Shown here piece by piece: positions 22,411-35,678 of a DNA stretch of 64,000 nt. A program made the translations under genes and the position numbers. The DNA lies in assembly GCF_048569485.1 (NCBI RefSeq), contig NW_027442056.1, forward strand, positions 62,001 through 126,000, in the 5' to 3' direction. The notes beneath the pieces were generated by a model. The model ran no database searches. It had not been told where the DNA came from and saw nothing but the letters and a program-made list of their open reading frames with translations. The number at the start of each line of letters is the position of its first letter. The first letter of the stretch is position 1. The stretch is from Anomaloglossus baeobatrachus (taxonomy: Eukaryota > Chordata > Amphibia > Anura > Aromobatidae).

Positions 22411-22598
22411 ATCGCTTCTCGGCCTTTTGGCTAAGATCAAGTGTAGTATCTGTTCTTATCAGTTTAATATCTGATACGTCCCCTATCTGGGGACCATATA
22501 TTAAATGGATTTTTAGAACAGGGAGATGGAAAAAGAGCTTGCTCTGTCCACTCCACGCATTGACCTGGTATTGCAGTACCTCCAGGAACGGTGCACCA
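22411..22598 (+). ncRNA. RNU2: U2 snRNA, copy 17 (variant 3' terminal base)
   Basis: Full length. The only change in the RNA is C to A at nt 188 (22598), so the end reads GCACCA instead of GCACCC. If processing trims to 187 nt the change is silent. The upstream G-rich tract also carries a private G-to-T at 22013. Confidence 0.95.
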
Positions 22599-23718
22599 CT
22601 TCTTAACCCAGTTTCCAAAAGCAGAACTCGATTCACCTGATTCATATTAGCCCGATTAGCGAATTGAAATGAATTTTTATCTAACACACTTTTTACTTGC
22701 TTTATTCATCCAAATAGCAAACTCATCACCACTCAACTTCACCAACTCTGCTATGTCCCGTGCAGTATCTTGTTGTCAGTCTAATCTAGATCATGTGTAA
22801 TTGAATGGAATAGATCCCTTTTGGACAAAGTGGAGTCAGATGCTGCAGTGACCACAGGTGTGAGAGGATCTACAATTGGCATCTGGTGTTATCTCTCTGC
22901 TTCCACTCCAAATAAAGTTACCTGTTGTTACCTGAACGTCAAATACTAAGAATGGGCGGCCTATGAAAGAATTAGTACTTTCATTAAGTATACTAAACCG
23001 GCTAATTGGGAATAGACAAACTGTAAAAAGCCCTCTGAGAAAGCCCCTCTCTAACCTTTGTTAGTAAGCTTTTCTGTAGCCTGCCTGTTGATGTATTTTC
23101 GGTTTGAACAGTGCACAACATGAAGAGACGGAACACTGGCGGCTTGTCACAATGCCCCCCGATGACATCACAATAGCGCTGCTGCCTAGAAAACAAGCTG
23201 CGCAGAAGAAGTTGTTCTTTGGGTGGGAGGGTGGGCTAGTGGAAGGAGGGGGCAATCTCTTTTTTTCCCGGGTGGTAGGGGGATGACAGGAGAAGGGAAG
23301 CGGGTGGTGAGAAAGGTACAGAGGGCAGGGTTTGGGGGCTGGGAAGGAAAGGGAAAAGATTAGGGTTTGGGGATGATGAAAGGGCTTTCTACGGGTAAGG
23401 ATGGCAAAGGGTGGCAGTGACGGAAAGTCAGGCAACCTGTCCTGTCCGTCTTTTTGTATCGTGAATTGGAAAGACTGCAAGGGGGAGGGGAGTTGCTTGC
23501 GCCCTAAAGGAGGAGTTATTCAGATTCATTGCAGTGGGCGGCGGCTGCAAAACGCACCATTCTTCTTGTTTTTGCTCTGCAAAGCAGCCTTTTCAAGGGT
23601 TGGCTTGGGTGACAAAATGTCTTGTGTAGGCGTGGGTTTGTCTCCCTCTCGCTCTCTCTCCCTAAGATGTGTCCGGCATAGGCCAGGGTGCCACTCGAGG
23701 CCCAAACCAATTCTGGTT

Positions 23719-23906
23719 ATCGCTTCTCGGCCTTTTGGCTAAGATCAAGTGTAGTATCTGTTCTTATCAGTTTAATATCTGATACGTCCCCTATCTGGGG
23801 ACCATATATTAAATGGATTTTTAGAACAGGGAGATGGAAAAAGAGCTTGCTCTGTCCACTCCACGCATTGACCTGGTATTGCAGTACCTCCAGGAACGGT
23901 GCACCC
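23719..23906 (+). ncRNA. RNU2: U2 snRNA, copy 18
   Basis: Full length, no difference from copy 1 seen. Confidence 0.97.
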
Positions 23907-25026
23907 CTTCTTAACCCAGTTTCCAAAAGCAGAACTCGATTCACCTGATTCATATTAGCCCGATTAGCGAATTGAAATGAATTTTTATCTAACACACTTT
24001 TTACTTGCTTTATTCATCCAAATAGCAAACTCATCACCACTCAACTTCACCAACTCTGCTATGTCCCGTGCAGTATCTTGTTGTCAGTCTAATCTAGATC
24101 ATGTGTAATTGAATGGAATAGATCCCTTTTGGACAAAGTGGAGTCAGATGCTGCAGTGACCACAGGTGTGAGAGGATCTACAATTGGCATCTGGTGTTAT
24201 CTCTCTGCTTCCACTCCAAATAAAGTTACCTGTTGTTACCTGAACGTCAAATACTAAGAATGGGCGGCCTATGAAAGAATTAGTACTTTCATTAAGTATA
24301 CTAAACCGGCTAATTGGGAATAGACAAACTGTAAAAAGCCCTCTGAGAAAGCCCCTCTCTAACCTTTGTTAGTAAGCTTTTCTGTAGCCTGCCTGTTGAT
24401 GTATTTTCGGTTTGAACAGTGCACAACATGAAGAGACGGAACACTGGCGGCTTGTCACAATGCCCCCCGATGACATCACAATAGCGCTGCTGCCTAGAAA
24501 ACAAGCTGCGCAGAAGAAGTTGTTCTTTGGGTGGGAGGGTGGGCTAGTGGAAGGAGGGGGCAATCTCTTTTTTTCCCGGGTGGTAGGGGGATGACAGGAG
24601 AAGGGAAGCGGGTGGTGAGAAAGGTACAGAGGGCAGGGTTTGGGGGCTGGGAAGGAAAGGGAAAAGATTAGGGTTTGGGGATGATGAAAGGGCTTTCTAC
24701 GGGTAAGGATGGCAAAGGGTGGCAGTGACGGAAAGTCAGGCAACCTGTCCTGTCCGTCTTTTTGTATCGTGAATTGGAAAGACTGCAAGGGGGAGGGGAG
24801 TTGCTTGCGCCCTAAAGGAGGAGTTATTCAGATTCATTGCAGTGGGCGGCGGCTGCAAAACGCACCATTCTTCTTGTTTTTGCTCTGCAAAGCAGCCTTT
24901 TCAAGGGTTGGCTTGGGTGACAAAATGTCTTGTGTAGGCGTGGGTTTGTCTCCCTCTCGCTCTCTCTCCCTAAGATGTGTCCGGCATAGGCCAGGGTGCC
25001 ACTCGAGGCCCAAACCAATTCTGGTT

Positions 25027-25214
25027 ATCGCTTCTCGGCCTTTTGGCTAAGATCAAGTGTAGTATCTGTTCTTATCAGTTTAATATCTGATACGTCCCCT
25101 ATCTGGGGACCATATATTAAATGGATTTTTAGAACAGGGAGATGGAAAAAGAGCTTGCTCTGTCCACTCCACGCATTGACCTGGTATTGCAGTACCTCCA
25201 GGAACGGTGCACCC
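25027..25214 (+). ncRNA. RNU2: U2 snRNA, copy 19
   Basis: Full length, no difference from copy 1 seen. Confidence 0.97.
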
Positions 25215-26334
25215 CTTCTTAACCCAGTTTCCAAAAGCAGAACTCGATTCACCTGATTCATATTAGCCCGATTAGCGAATTGAAATGAATTTTTATCTAA
25301 CACACTTTTTACTTGCTTTATTCATCCAAATAGCAAACTCATCACCACTCAACTTCACCAACTCTGCTATGTCCCGTGCAGTATCTTGTTGTCAGTCTAA
25401 TCTAGATCATGTGTAATTGAATGGAATAGATCCCTTTTGGACAAAGTGGAGTCAGATGCTGCAGTGACCACAGGTGTGAGAGGATCTACAATTGGCATCT
25501 GGTGTTATCTCTCTGCTTCCACTCCAAATAAAGTTACCTGTTGTTACCTGAACGTCAAATACTAAGAATGGGCGGCCTATGAAAGAATTAGTACTTTCAT
25601 TAAGTATACTAAACCGGCTAATTGGGAATAGACAAACTGTAAAAAGCCCTCTGAGAAAGCCCCTCTCTAACCTTTGTTAGTAAGCTTTTCTGTAGCCTGC
25701 CTGTTGATGTATTTTCGGTTTGAACAGTGCACAACATGAAGAGACGGAACACTGGCGGCTTGTCACAATGCCCCCCGATGACATCACAATAGCGCTGCTG
25801 CCTAGAAAACAAGCTGCGCAGAAGAAGTTGTTCTTTGGGTGGGAGGGTGGGCTAGTGGAAGGAGGGGGCAATCTCTTTTTTTCCCGGGTGGTAGGGGGAT
25901 GACAGGAGAAGGGAAGCGGGTGGTGAGAAAGGTACAGAGGGCAGGGTTTGGGGGCTGGGAAGGAAAGGGAAAAGATTAGGGTTTGGGGATGATGAAAGGG
26001 CTTTCTACGGGTAAGGATGGCAAAGGGTGGCAGTGACGGAAAGTCAGGCAACCTGTCCTGTCCGTCTTTTTGTATCGTGAATTGGAAAGACTGCAAGGGG
26101 GAGGGGAGTTGCTTGCGCCCTAAAGGAGGAGTTATTCAGATTCATTGCAGTGGGCGGCGGCTGCAAAACGCACCATTCTTCTTGTTTTTGCTCTGCAAAG
26201 CAGCCTTTTCAAGGGTTGGCTTGGGTGACAAAATGTCTTGTGTAGGCGTGGGTTTGTCTCCCTCTCGCTCTCTCTCCCTAAGATGTGTCCGGCATAGGCC
26301 AGGGTGCCACTCGAGGCCCAAACCAATTCTGGTT

Positions 26335-26522
26335 ATCGCGTCTCGGCCTTTTGGCTAAGATCAAGTGTAGTATCTGTTCTTATCAGTTTAATATCTGATA
26401 CGTCCCCTATCTGGGGACCATATATTAAATGGATTTTTAGAACAGGGAGATGGAAAAAGAGCTTGCTCTGTCCACTCCACGCATTGACCTGGTATTGCAG
26501 TACCTCCAGGAACGGTGCACCC
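26335..26522 (+). ncRNA. RNU2: U2 snRNA, copy 20 (variant nt 6)
   Basis: Full length, but nt 6 is G instead of U (26340). This base lies in the 5' segment that pairs with the U6 3' region in U2/U6 helix II, so the variant RNA might pair less well. It is the only internal change I saw in any of the 45 uninterrupted U2 RNAs. Confidence 0.95.
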
Positions 26523-27642
26523 CTTCTTAACCCAGTTTCCAAAAGCAGAACTCGATTCACCTGATTCATATTAGCCCGATTAGCGAATTGAAATGAATTT
26601 TTATCTAACACACTTTTTACTTGCTTTATTCATCCAAATAGCAAACTCATCACCACTCAACTTCACCAACTCTGCTATGTCCCGTGCAGTATCTTGTTGT
26701 CAGTCTAATCTAGATCATGTGTAATTGAATGGAATAGATCCCTTTTGGACAAAGTGGAGTCAGATGCTGCAGTGACCACAGGTGTGAGAGGATCTACAAT
26801 TGGCATCTGGTGTTATCTCTCTGCTTCCACTCCAAATAAAGTTACCTGTTGTTACCTGAACGTCAAATACTAAGAATGGGCGGCCTATGAAAGAATTAGT
26901 ACTTTCATTAAGTATACTAAACCGGCTAATTGGGAATAGACAAACTGTAAAAAGCCCTCTGAGAAAGCCCCTCTCTAACCTTTGTTAGTAAGCTTTTCTG
27001 TAGCCTGCCTGTTGATGTATTTTCGGTTTGAACAGTGCACAACATGAAGAGACGGAACACTGGCGGCTTGTCACAATGCCCCCCGATGACATCACAATAG
27101 CGCTGCTGCCTAGAAAACAAGCTGCGCAGAAGAAGTTGTTCTTTGGGTGGGAGGGTGGGCTAGTGGAAGGAGGGGGCAATCTCTTTTTTTCCCGGGTGGT
27201 AGGGGGATGACAGGAGAAGGGAAGCGGGTGGTGAGAAAGGTACAGAGGGCAGGGTTTGGGGGCTGGGAAGGAAAGGGAAAAGATTAGGGTTTGGGGATGA
27301 TGAAAGGGCTTTCTACGGGTAAGGATGGCAAAGGGTGGCAGTGACGGAAAGTCAGGCAACCTGTCCTGTCCGTCTTTTTGTATCGTGAATTGGAAAGACT
27401 GCAAGGGGGAGGGGAGTTGCTTGCGCCCTAAAGGAGGAGTTATTCAGATTCATTGCAGTGGGCGGCGGCTGCAAAACGCACCATTCTTCTTGTTTTTGCT
27501 CTGCAAAGCAGCCTTTTCAAGGGTTGGCTTGGGTGACAAAATGTCTTGTGTAGGCGTGGGTTTGTCTCCCTCTCGCTCTCTCTCCCTAAGATGTGTCCGG
27601 CATAGGCCAGGGTGCCACTCGAGGCCCAAACCAATTCTGGTT

Positions 27643-27830
27643 ATCGCTTCTCGGCCTTTTGGCTAAGATCAAGTGTAGTATCTGTTCTTATCAGTTTAAT
27701 ATCTGATACGTCCCCTATCTGGGGACCATATATTAAATGGATTTTTAGAACAGGGAGATGGAAAAAGAGCTTGCTCTGTCCACTCCACGCATTGACCTGG
27801 TATTGCAGTACCTCCAGGAACGGTGCACCC
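27643..27830 (+). ncRNA. RNU2: U2 snRNA, copy 21
   Basis: Full length, no difference from copy 1 seen. Confidence 0.97.
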
Positions 27831-28950
27831 CTTCTTAACCCAGTTTCCAAAAGCAGAACTCGATTCACCTGATTCATATTAGCCCGATTAGCGAATTGAA
27901 ATGAATTTTTATCTAACACACTTTTTACTTGCTTTATTCATCCAAATAGCAAACTCATCACCACTCAACTTCACCAACTCTGCTATGTCCCGTGCAGTAT
28001 CTTGTTGTCAGTCTAATCTAGATCATGTGTAATTGAATGGAATAGATCCCTTTTGGACAAAGTGGAGTCAGATGCTGCAGTGACCACAGGTGTGAGAGGA
28101 TCTACAATTGGCATCTGGTGTTATCTCTCTGCTTCCACTCCAAATAAAGTTACCTGTTGTTACCTGAACGTCAAATACTAAGAATGGGCGGCCTATGAAA
28201 GAATTAGTACTTTCATTAAGTATACTAAACCGGCTAATTGGGAATAGACAAACTGTAAAAAGCCCTCTGAGAAAGCCCCTCTCTAACCTTTGTTAGTAAG
28301 CTTTTCTGTAGCCTGCCTGTTGATGTATTTTCGGTTTGAACAGTGCACAACATGAAGAGACGGAACACTGGCGGCTTGTCACAATGCCCCCCGATGACAT
28401 CACAATAGCGCTGCTGCCTAGAAAACAAGCTGCGCAGAAGAAGTTGTTCTTTGGGTGGGAGGGTGGGCTAGTGGAAGGAGGGGGCAATCTCTTTTTTTCC
28501 CGGGTGGTAGGGGGATGACAGGAGAAGGGAAGCGGGTGGTGAGAAAGGTACAGAGGGCAGGGTTTGGGGGCTGGGAAGGAAAGGGAAAAGATTAGGGTTT
28601 GGGGATGATGAAAGGGCTTTCTACGGGTAAGGATGGCAAAGGGTGGCAGTGACGGAAAGTCAGGCAACCTGTCCTGTCCGTCTTTTTGTATCGTGAATTG
28701 GAAAGACTGCAAGGGGGAGGGGAGTTGCTTGCGCCCTAAAGGAGGAGTTATTCAGATTCATTGCAGTGGGCGGCGGCTGCAAAACGCACCATTCTTCTTG
28801 TTTTTGCTCTGCAAAGCAGCCTTTTCAAGGGTTGGCTTGGGTGACAAAATGTCTTGTGTAGGCGTGGGTTTGTCTCCCTCTCGCTCTCTCTCCCTAAGAT
28901 GTGTCCGGCATAGGCCAGGGTGCCACTCGAGGCCCAAACCAATTCTGGTT

Positions 28951-29138
28951 ATCGCTTCTCGGCCTTTTGGCTAAGATCAAGTGTAGTATCTGTTCTTATC
29001 AGTTTAATATCTGATACGTCCCCTATCTGGGGACCATATATTAAATGGATTTTTAGAACAGGGAGATGGAAAAAGAGCTTGCTCTGTCCACTCCACGCAT
29101 TGACCTGGTATTGCAGTACCTCCAGGAACGGTGCACCC
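28951..29138 (+). ncRNA. RNU2: U2 snRNA, copy 22
   Basis: Full length, no difference from copy 1 seen. Confidence 0.97.
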
Positions 29139-30258
29139 CTTCTTAACCCAGTTTCCAAAAGCAGAACTCGATTCACCTGATTCATATTAGCCCGATTAGC
29201 GAATTGAAATGAATTTTTATCTAACACACTTTTTACTTGCTTTATTCATCCAAATAGCAAACTCATCACCACTCAACTTCACCAACTCTGCTATGTCCCG
29301 TGCAGTATCTTGTTGTCAGTCTAATCTAGATCATGTGTAATTGAATGGAATAGATCCCTTTTGGACAAAGTGGAGTCAGATGCTGCAGTGACCACAGGTG
29401 TGAGAGGATCTACAATTGGCATCTGGTGTTATCTCTCTGCTTCCACTCCAAATAAAGTTACCTGTTGTTACCTGAACGTCAAATACTAAGAATGGGCGGC
29501 CTATGAAAGAATTAGTACTTTCATTAAGTATACTAAACCGGCTAATTGGGAATAGACAAACTGTAAAAAGCCCTCTGAGAAAGCCCCTCTCTAACCTTTG
29601 TTAGTAAGCTTTTCTGTAGCCTGCCTGTTGATGTATTTTCGGTTTGAACAGTGCACAACATGAAGAGACGGAACACTGGCGGCTTGTCACAATGCCCCCC
29701 GATGACATCACAATAGCGCTGCTGCCTAGAAAACAAGCTGCGCAGAAGAAGTTGTTCTTTGGGTGGGAGGGTGGGCTAGTGGAAGGAGGGGGCAATCTCT
29801 TTTTTTCCCGGGTGGTAGGGGGATGACAGGAGAAGGGAAGCGGGTGGTGAGAAAGGTACAGAGGGCAGGGTTTGGGGGCTGGGAAGGAAAGGGAAAAGAT
29901 TAGGGTTTGGGGATGATGAAAGGGCTTTCTACGGGTAAGGATGGCAAAGGGTGGCAGTGACGGAAAGTCAGGCAACCTGTCCTGTCCGTCTTTTTGTATC
30001 GTGAATTGGAAAGACTGCAAGGGGGAGGGGAGTTGCTTGCGCCCTAAAGGAGGAGTTATTCAGATTCATTGCAGTGGGCGGCGGCTGCAAAACGCACCAT
30101 TCTTCTTGTTTTTGCTCTGCAAAGCAGCCTTTTCAAGGGTTGGCTTGGGTGACAAAATGTCTTGTGTAGGCGTGGGTTTGTCTCCCTCTCGCTCTCTCTC
30201 CCTAAGATGTGTCCGGCATAGGCCAGGGTGCCACTCGAGGCCCAAACCAATTCTGGTT

Positions 30259-30446
30259 ATCGCTTCTCGGCCTTTTGGCTAAGATCAAGTGTAGTATCTG
30301 TTCTTATCAGTTTAATATCTGATACGTCCCCTATCTGGGGACCATATATTAAATGGATTTTTAGAACAGGGAGATGGAAAAAGAGCTTGCTCTGTCCACT
30401 CCACGCATTGACCTGGTATTGCAGTACCTCCAGGAACGGTGCACCC
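30259..30446 (+). ncRNA. RNU2: U2 snRNA, copy 23
   Basis: Full length, no difference from copy 1 seen. Confidence 0.97.
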
Positions 30447-31566
30447 CTTCTTAACCCAGTTTCCAAAAGCAGAACTCGATTCACCTGATTCATATTAGCC
30501 CGATTAGCGAATTGAAATGAATTTTTATCTAACACACTTTTTACTTGCTTTATTCATCCAAATAGCAAACTCATCACCACTCAACTTCACCAACTCTGCT
30601 ATGTCCCGTGCAGTATCTTGTTGTCAGTCTAATCTAGATCATGTGTAATTGAATGGAATAGATCCCTTTTGGACAAAGTGGAGTCAGATGCTGCAGTGAC
30701 CACAGGTGTGAGAGGATCTACAATTGGCATCTGGTGTTATCTCTCTGCTTCCACTCCAAATAAAGTTACCTGTTGTTACCTGAACGTCAAATACTAAGAA
30801 TGGGCGGCCTATGAAAGAATTAGTACTTTCATTAAGTATACTAAACCGGCTAATTGGGAATAGACAAACTGTAAAAAGCCCTCTGAGAAAGCCCCTCTCT
30901 AACCTTTGTTAGTAAGCTTTTCTGTAGCCTGCCTGTTGATGTATTTTCGGTTTGAACAGTGCACAACATGAAGAGACGGAACACTGGCGGCTTGTCACAA
31001 TGCCCCCCGATGACATCACAATAGCGCTGCTGCCTAGAAAACAAGCTGCGCAGAAGAAGTTGTTCTTTGGGTGGGAGGGTGGGCTAGTGGAAGGAGGGGG
31101 CAATCTCTTTTTTTCCCGGGTGGTAGGGGGATGACAGGAGAAGGGAAGCGGGTGGTGAGAAAGGTACAGAGGGCAGGGTTTGGGGGCTGGGAAGGAAAGG
31201 GAAAAGATTAGGGTTTGGGGATGATGAAAGGGCTTTCTACGGGTAAGGATGGCAAAGGGTGGCAGTGACGGAAAGTCAGGCAACCTGTCCTGTCCGTCTT
31301 TTTGTATCGTGAATTGGAAAGACTGCAAGGGGGAGGGGAGTTGCTTGCGCCCTAAAGGAGGAGTTATTCAGATTCATTGCAGTGGGCGGCGGCTGCAAAA
31401 CGCACCATTCTTCTTGTTTTTGCTCTGCAAAGCAGCCTTTTCAAGGGTTGGCTTGGGTGACAAAATGTCTTGTGTAGGCGTGGGTTTGTCTCCCTCTCGC
31501 TCTCTCTCCCTAAGATGTGTCCGGCATAGGCCAGGGTGCCACTCGAGGCCCAAACCAATTCTGGTT

Positions 31567-31754
31567 ATCGCTTCTCGGCCTTTTGGCTAAGATCAAGTGT
31601 AGTATCTGTTCTTATCAGTTTAATATCTGATACGTCCCCTATCTGGGGACCATATATTAAATGGATTTTTAGAACAGGGAGATGGAAAAAGAGCTTGCTC
31701 TGTCCACTCCACGCATTGACCTGGTATTGCAGTACCTCCAGGAACGGTGCACCC
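31567..31754 (+). ncRNA. RNU2: U2 snRNA, copy 24
   Basis: Full length, same as copy 1. The downstream spacer has a private G-to-A at 32156. Confidence 0.97.
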
Positions 31755-32874
31755 CTTCTTAACCCAGTTTCCAAAAGCAGAACTCGATTCACCTGATTCA
31801 TATTAGCCCGATTAGCGAATTGAAATGAATTTTTATCTAACACACTTTTTACTTGCTTTATTCATCCAAATAGCAAACTCATCACCACTCAACTTCACCA
31901 ACTCTGCTATGTCCCGTGCAGTATCTTGTTGTCAGTCTAATCTAGATCATGTGTAATTGAATGGAATAGATCCCTTTTGGACAAAGTGGAGTCAGATGCT
32001 GCAGTGACCACAGGTGTGAGAGGATCTACAATTGGCATCTGGTGTTATCTCTCTGCTTCCACTCCAAATAAAGTTACCTGTTGTTACCTGAACGTCAAAT
32101 ACTAAGAATGGGCGGCCTATGAAAGAATTAGTACTTTCATTAAGTATACTAAACCAGCTAATTGGGAATAGACAAACTGTAAAAAGCCCTCTGAGAAAGC
32201 CCCTCTCTAACCTTTGTTAGTAAGCTTTTCTGTAGCCTGCCTGTTGATGTATTTTCGGTTTGAACAGTGCACAACATGAAGAGACGGAACACTGGCGGCT
32301 TGTCACAATGCCCCCCGATGACATCACAATAGCGCTGCTGCCTAGAAAACAAGCTGCGCAGAAGAAGTTGTTCTTTGGGTGGGAGGGTGGGCTAGTGGAA
32401 GGAGGGGGCAATCTCTTTTTTTCCCGGGTGGTAGGGGGATGACAGGAGAAGGGAAGCGGGTGGTGAGAAAGGTACAGAGGGCAGGGTTTGGGGGCTGGGA
32501 AGGAAAGGGAAAAGATTAGGGTTTGGGGATGATGAAAGGGCTTTCTACGGGTAAGGATGGCAAAGGGTGGCAGTGACGGAAAGTCAGGCAACCTGTCCTG
32601 TCCGTCTTTTTGTATCGTGAATTGGAAAGACTGCAAGGGGGAGGGGAGTTGCTTGCGCCCTAAAGGAGGAGTTATTCAGATTCATTGCAGTGGGCGGCGG
32701 CTGCAAAACGCACCATTCTTCTTGTTTTTGCTCTGCAAAGCAGCCTTTTCAAGGGTTGGCTTGGGTGACAAAATGTCTTGTGTAGGCGTGGGTTTGTCTC
32801 CCTCTCGCTCTCTCTCCCTAAGATGTGTCCGGCATAGGCCAGGGTGCCACTCGAGGCCCAAACCAATTCTGGTT

Positions 32875-33062
32875 ATCGCTTCTCGGCCTTTTGGCTAAGA
32901 TCAAGTGTAGTATCTGTTCTTATCAGTTTAATATCTGATACGTCCCCTATCTGGGGACCATATATTAAATGGATTTTTAGAACAGGGAGATGGAAAAAGA
33001 GCTTGCTCTGTCCACTCCACGCATTGACCTGGTATTGCAGTACCTCCAGGAACGGTGCACCC
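32875..33062 (+). ncRNA. RNU2: U2 snRNA, copy 25
   Basis: Full length, same as copy 1. A private T-to-C lies at 33129, past the 3' box. Confidence 0.97.
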
Positions 33063-34182
33063 CTTCTTAACCCAGTTTCCAAAAGCAGAACTCGATTCAC
33101 CTGATTCATATTAGCCCGATTAGCGAATCGAAATGAATTTTTATCTAACACACTTTTTACTTGCTTTATTCATCCAAATAGCAAACTCATCACCACTCAA
33201 CTTCACCAACTCTGCTATGTCCCGTGCAGTATCTTGTTGTCAGTCTAATCTAGATCATGTGTAATTGAATGGAATAGATCCCTTTTGGACAAAGTGGAGT
33301 CAGATGCTGCAGTGACCACAGGTGTGAGAGGATCTACAATTGGCATCTGGTGTTATCTCTCTGCTTCCACTCCAAATAAAGTTACCTGTTGTTACCTGAA
33401 CGTCAAATACTAAGAATGGGCGGCCTATGAAAGAATTAGTACTTTCATTAAGTATACTAAACCGGCTAATTGGGAATAGACAAACTGTAAAAAGCCCTCT
33501 GAGAAAGCCCCTCTCTAACCTTTGTTAGTAAGCTTTTCTGTAGCCTGCCTGTTGATGTATTTTCGGTTTGAACAGTGCACAACATGAAGAGACGGAACAC
33601 TGGCGGCTTGTCACAATGCCCCCCGATGACATCACAATAGCGCTGCTGCCTAGAAAACAAGCTGCGCAGAAGAAGTTGTTCTTTGGGTGGGAGGGTGGGC
33701 TAGTGGAAGGAGGGGGCAATCTCTTTTTTTCCCGGGTGGTAGGGGGATGACAGGAGAAGGGAAGCGGGTGGTGAGAAAGGTACAGAGGGCAGGGTTTGGG
33801 GGCTGGGAAGGAAAGGGAAAAGATTAGGGTTTGGGGATGATGAAAGGGCTTTCTACGGGTAAGGATGGCAAAGGGTGGCAGTGACGGAAAGTCAGGCAAC
33901 CTGTCCTGTCCGTCTTTTTGTATCGTGAATTGGAAAGACTGCAAGGGGGAGGGGAGTTGCTTGCGCCCTAAAGGAGGAGTTATTCAGATTCATTGCAGTG
34001 GGCGGCGGCTGCAAAACGCACCATTCTTCTTGTTTTTGCTCTGCAAAGCAGCCTTTTCAAGGGTTGGCTTGGGTGACAAAATGTCTTGTGTAGGCGTGGG
34101 TTTGTCTCCCTCTCGCTCTCTCTCCCTAAGATGTGTCCGGCATAGGCCAGGGTGCCACTCGAGGCCCAAACCAATTCTGGTT

Positions 34183-34370
34183 ATCGCTTCTCGGCCTTTT
34201 GGCTAAGATCAAGTGTAGTATCTGTTCTTATCAGTTTAATATCTGATACGTCCCCTATCTGGGGACCATATATTAAATGGATTTTTAGAACAGGGAGATG
34301 GAAAAAGAGCTTGCTCTGTCCACTCCACGCATTGACCTGGTATTGCAGTACCTCCAGGAACGGTGCACCC
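34183..34370 (+). ncRNA. RNU2: U2 snRNA, copy 26
   Basis: Full length, no difference from copy 1 seen. Confidence 0.97.
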
Positions 34371-35490
34371 CTTCTTAACCCAGTTTCCAAAAGCAGAACT
34401 CGATTCACCTGATTCATATTAGCCCGATTAGCGAATTGAAATGAATTTTTATCTAACACACTTTTTACTTGCTTTATTCATCCAAATAGCAAACTCATCA
34501 CCACTCAACTTCACCAACTCTGCTATGTCCCGTGCAGTATCTTGTTGTCAGTCTAATCTAGATCATGTGTAATTGAATGGAATAGATCCCTTTTGGACAA
34601 AGTGGAGTCAGATGCTGCAGTGACCACAGGTGTGAGAGGATCTACAATTGGCATCTGGTGTTATCTCTCTGCTTCCACTCCAAATAAAGTTACCTGTTGT
34701 TACCTGAACGTCAAATACTAAGAATGGGCGGCCTATGAAAGAATTAGTACTTTCATTAAGTATACTAAACCGGCTAATTGGGAATAGACAAACTGTAAAA
34801 AGCCCTCTGAGAAAGCCCCTCTCTAACCTTTGTTAGTAAGCTTTTCTGTAGCCTGCCTGTTGATGTATTTTCGGTTTGAACAGTGCACAACATGAAGAGA
34901 CGGAACACTGGCGGCTTGTCACAATGCCCCCCGATGACATCACAATAGCGCTGCTGCCTAGAAAACAAGCTGCGCAGAAGAAGTTGTTCTTTGGGTGGGA
35001 GGGTGGGCTAGTGGAAGGAGGGGGCAATCTCTTTTTTTCCCGGGTGGTAGGGGGATGACAGGAGAAGGGAAGCGGGTGGTGAGAAAGGTACAGAGGGCAG
35101 GGTTTGGGGGCTGGGAAGGAAAGGGAAAAGATTAGGGTTTGGGGATGATGAAAGGGCTTTCTACGGGTAAGCATGGCAAAGGGTGGCAGTGACGGAAAGT
35201 CAGGCAACCTGTCCTGTCCGTCTTTTTGTATCGTGAATTGGAAAGACTGCAAGGGGGAGGGGAGTTGCTTGCGCCCTAAAGGAGGAGTTATTCAGATTCA
35301 TTGCAGTGGGCGGCGGCTGCAAAACGCACCATTCTTCTTGTTTTTGCTCTGCAAAGCAGCCTTTTCAAGGGTTGGCTTGGGTGACAAAATGTCTTGTGTA
35401 GGCGTGGGTTTGTCTCCCTCTCGCTCTCTCTCCCTAAGATGTGTCCGGCATAGGCCAGGGTGCCACTCGAGGCCCAAACCAATTCTGGTT

Positions 35491-35678
35491 ATCGCTTCTC
35501 GGCCTTTTGGCTAAGATCAAGTGTAGTATCTGTTCTTATCAGTTTAATATCTGATACGTCCCCTATCTGGGGACCATATATTAAATGGATTTTTAGAACA
35601 GGGAGATGGAAAAAGAGCTTGCTCTGTCCACTCCACGCATTGACCTGGTATTGCAGTACCTCCAGGAACGGTGCACCC
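35491..35678 (+). ncRNA. RNU2: U2 snRNA, copy 27
   Basis: Full length, same as copy 1. The upstream spacer has a private G-to-C at 35172. Confidence 0.97.
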
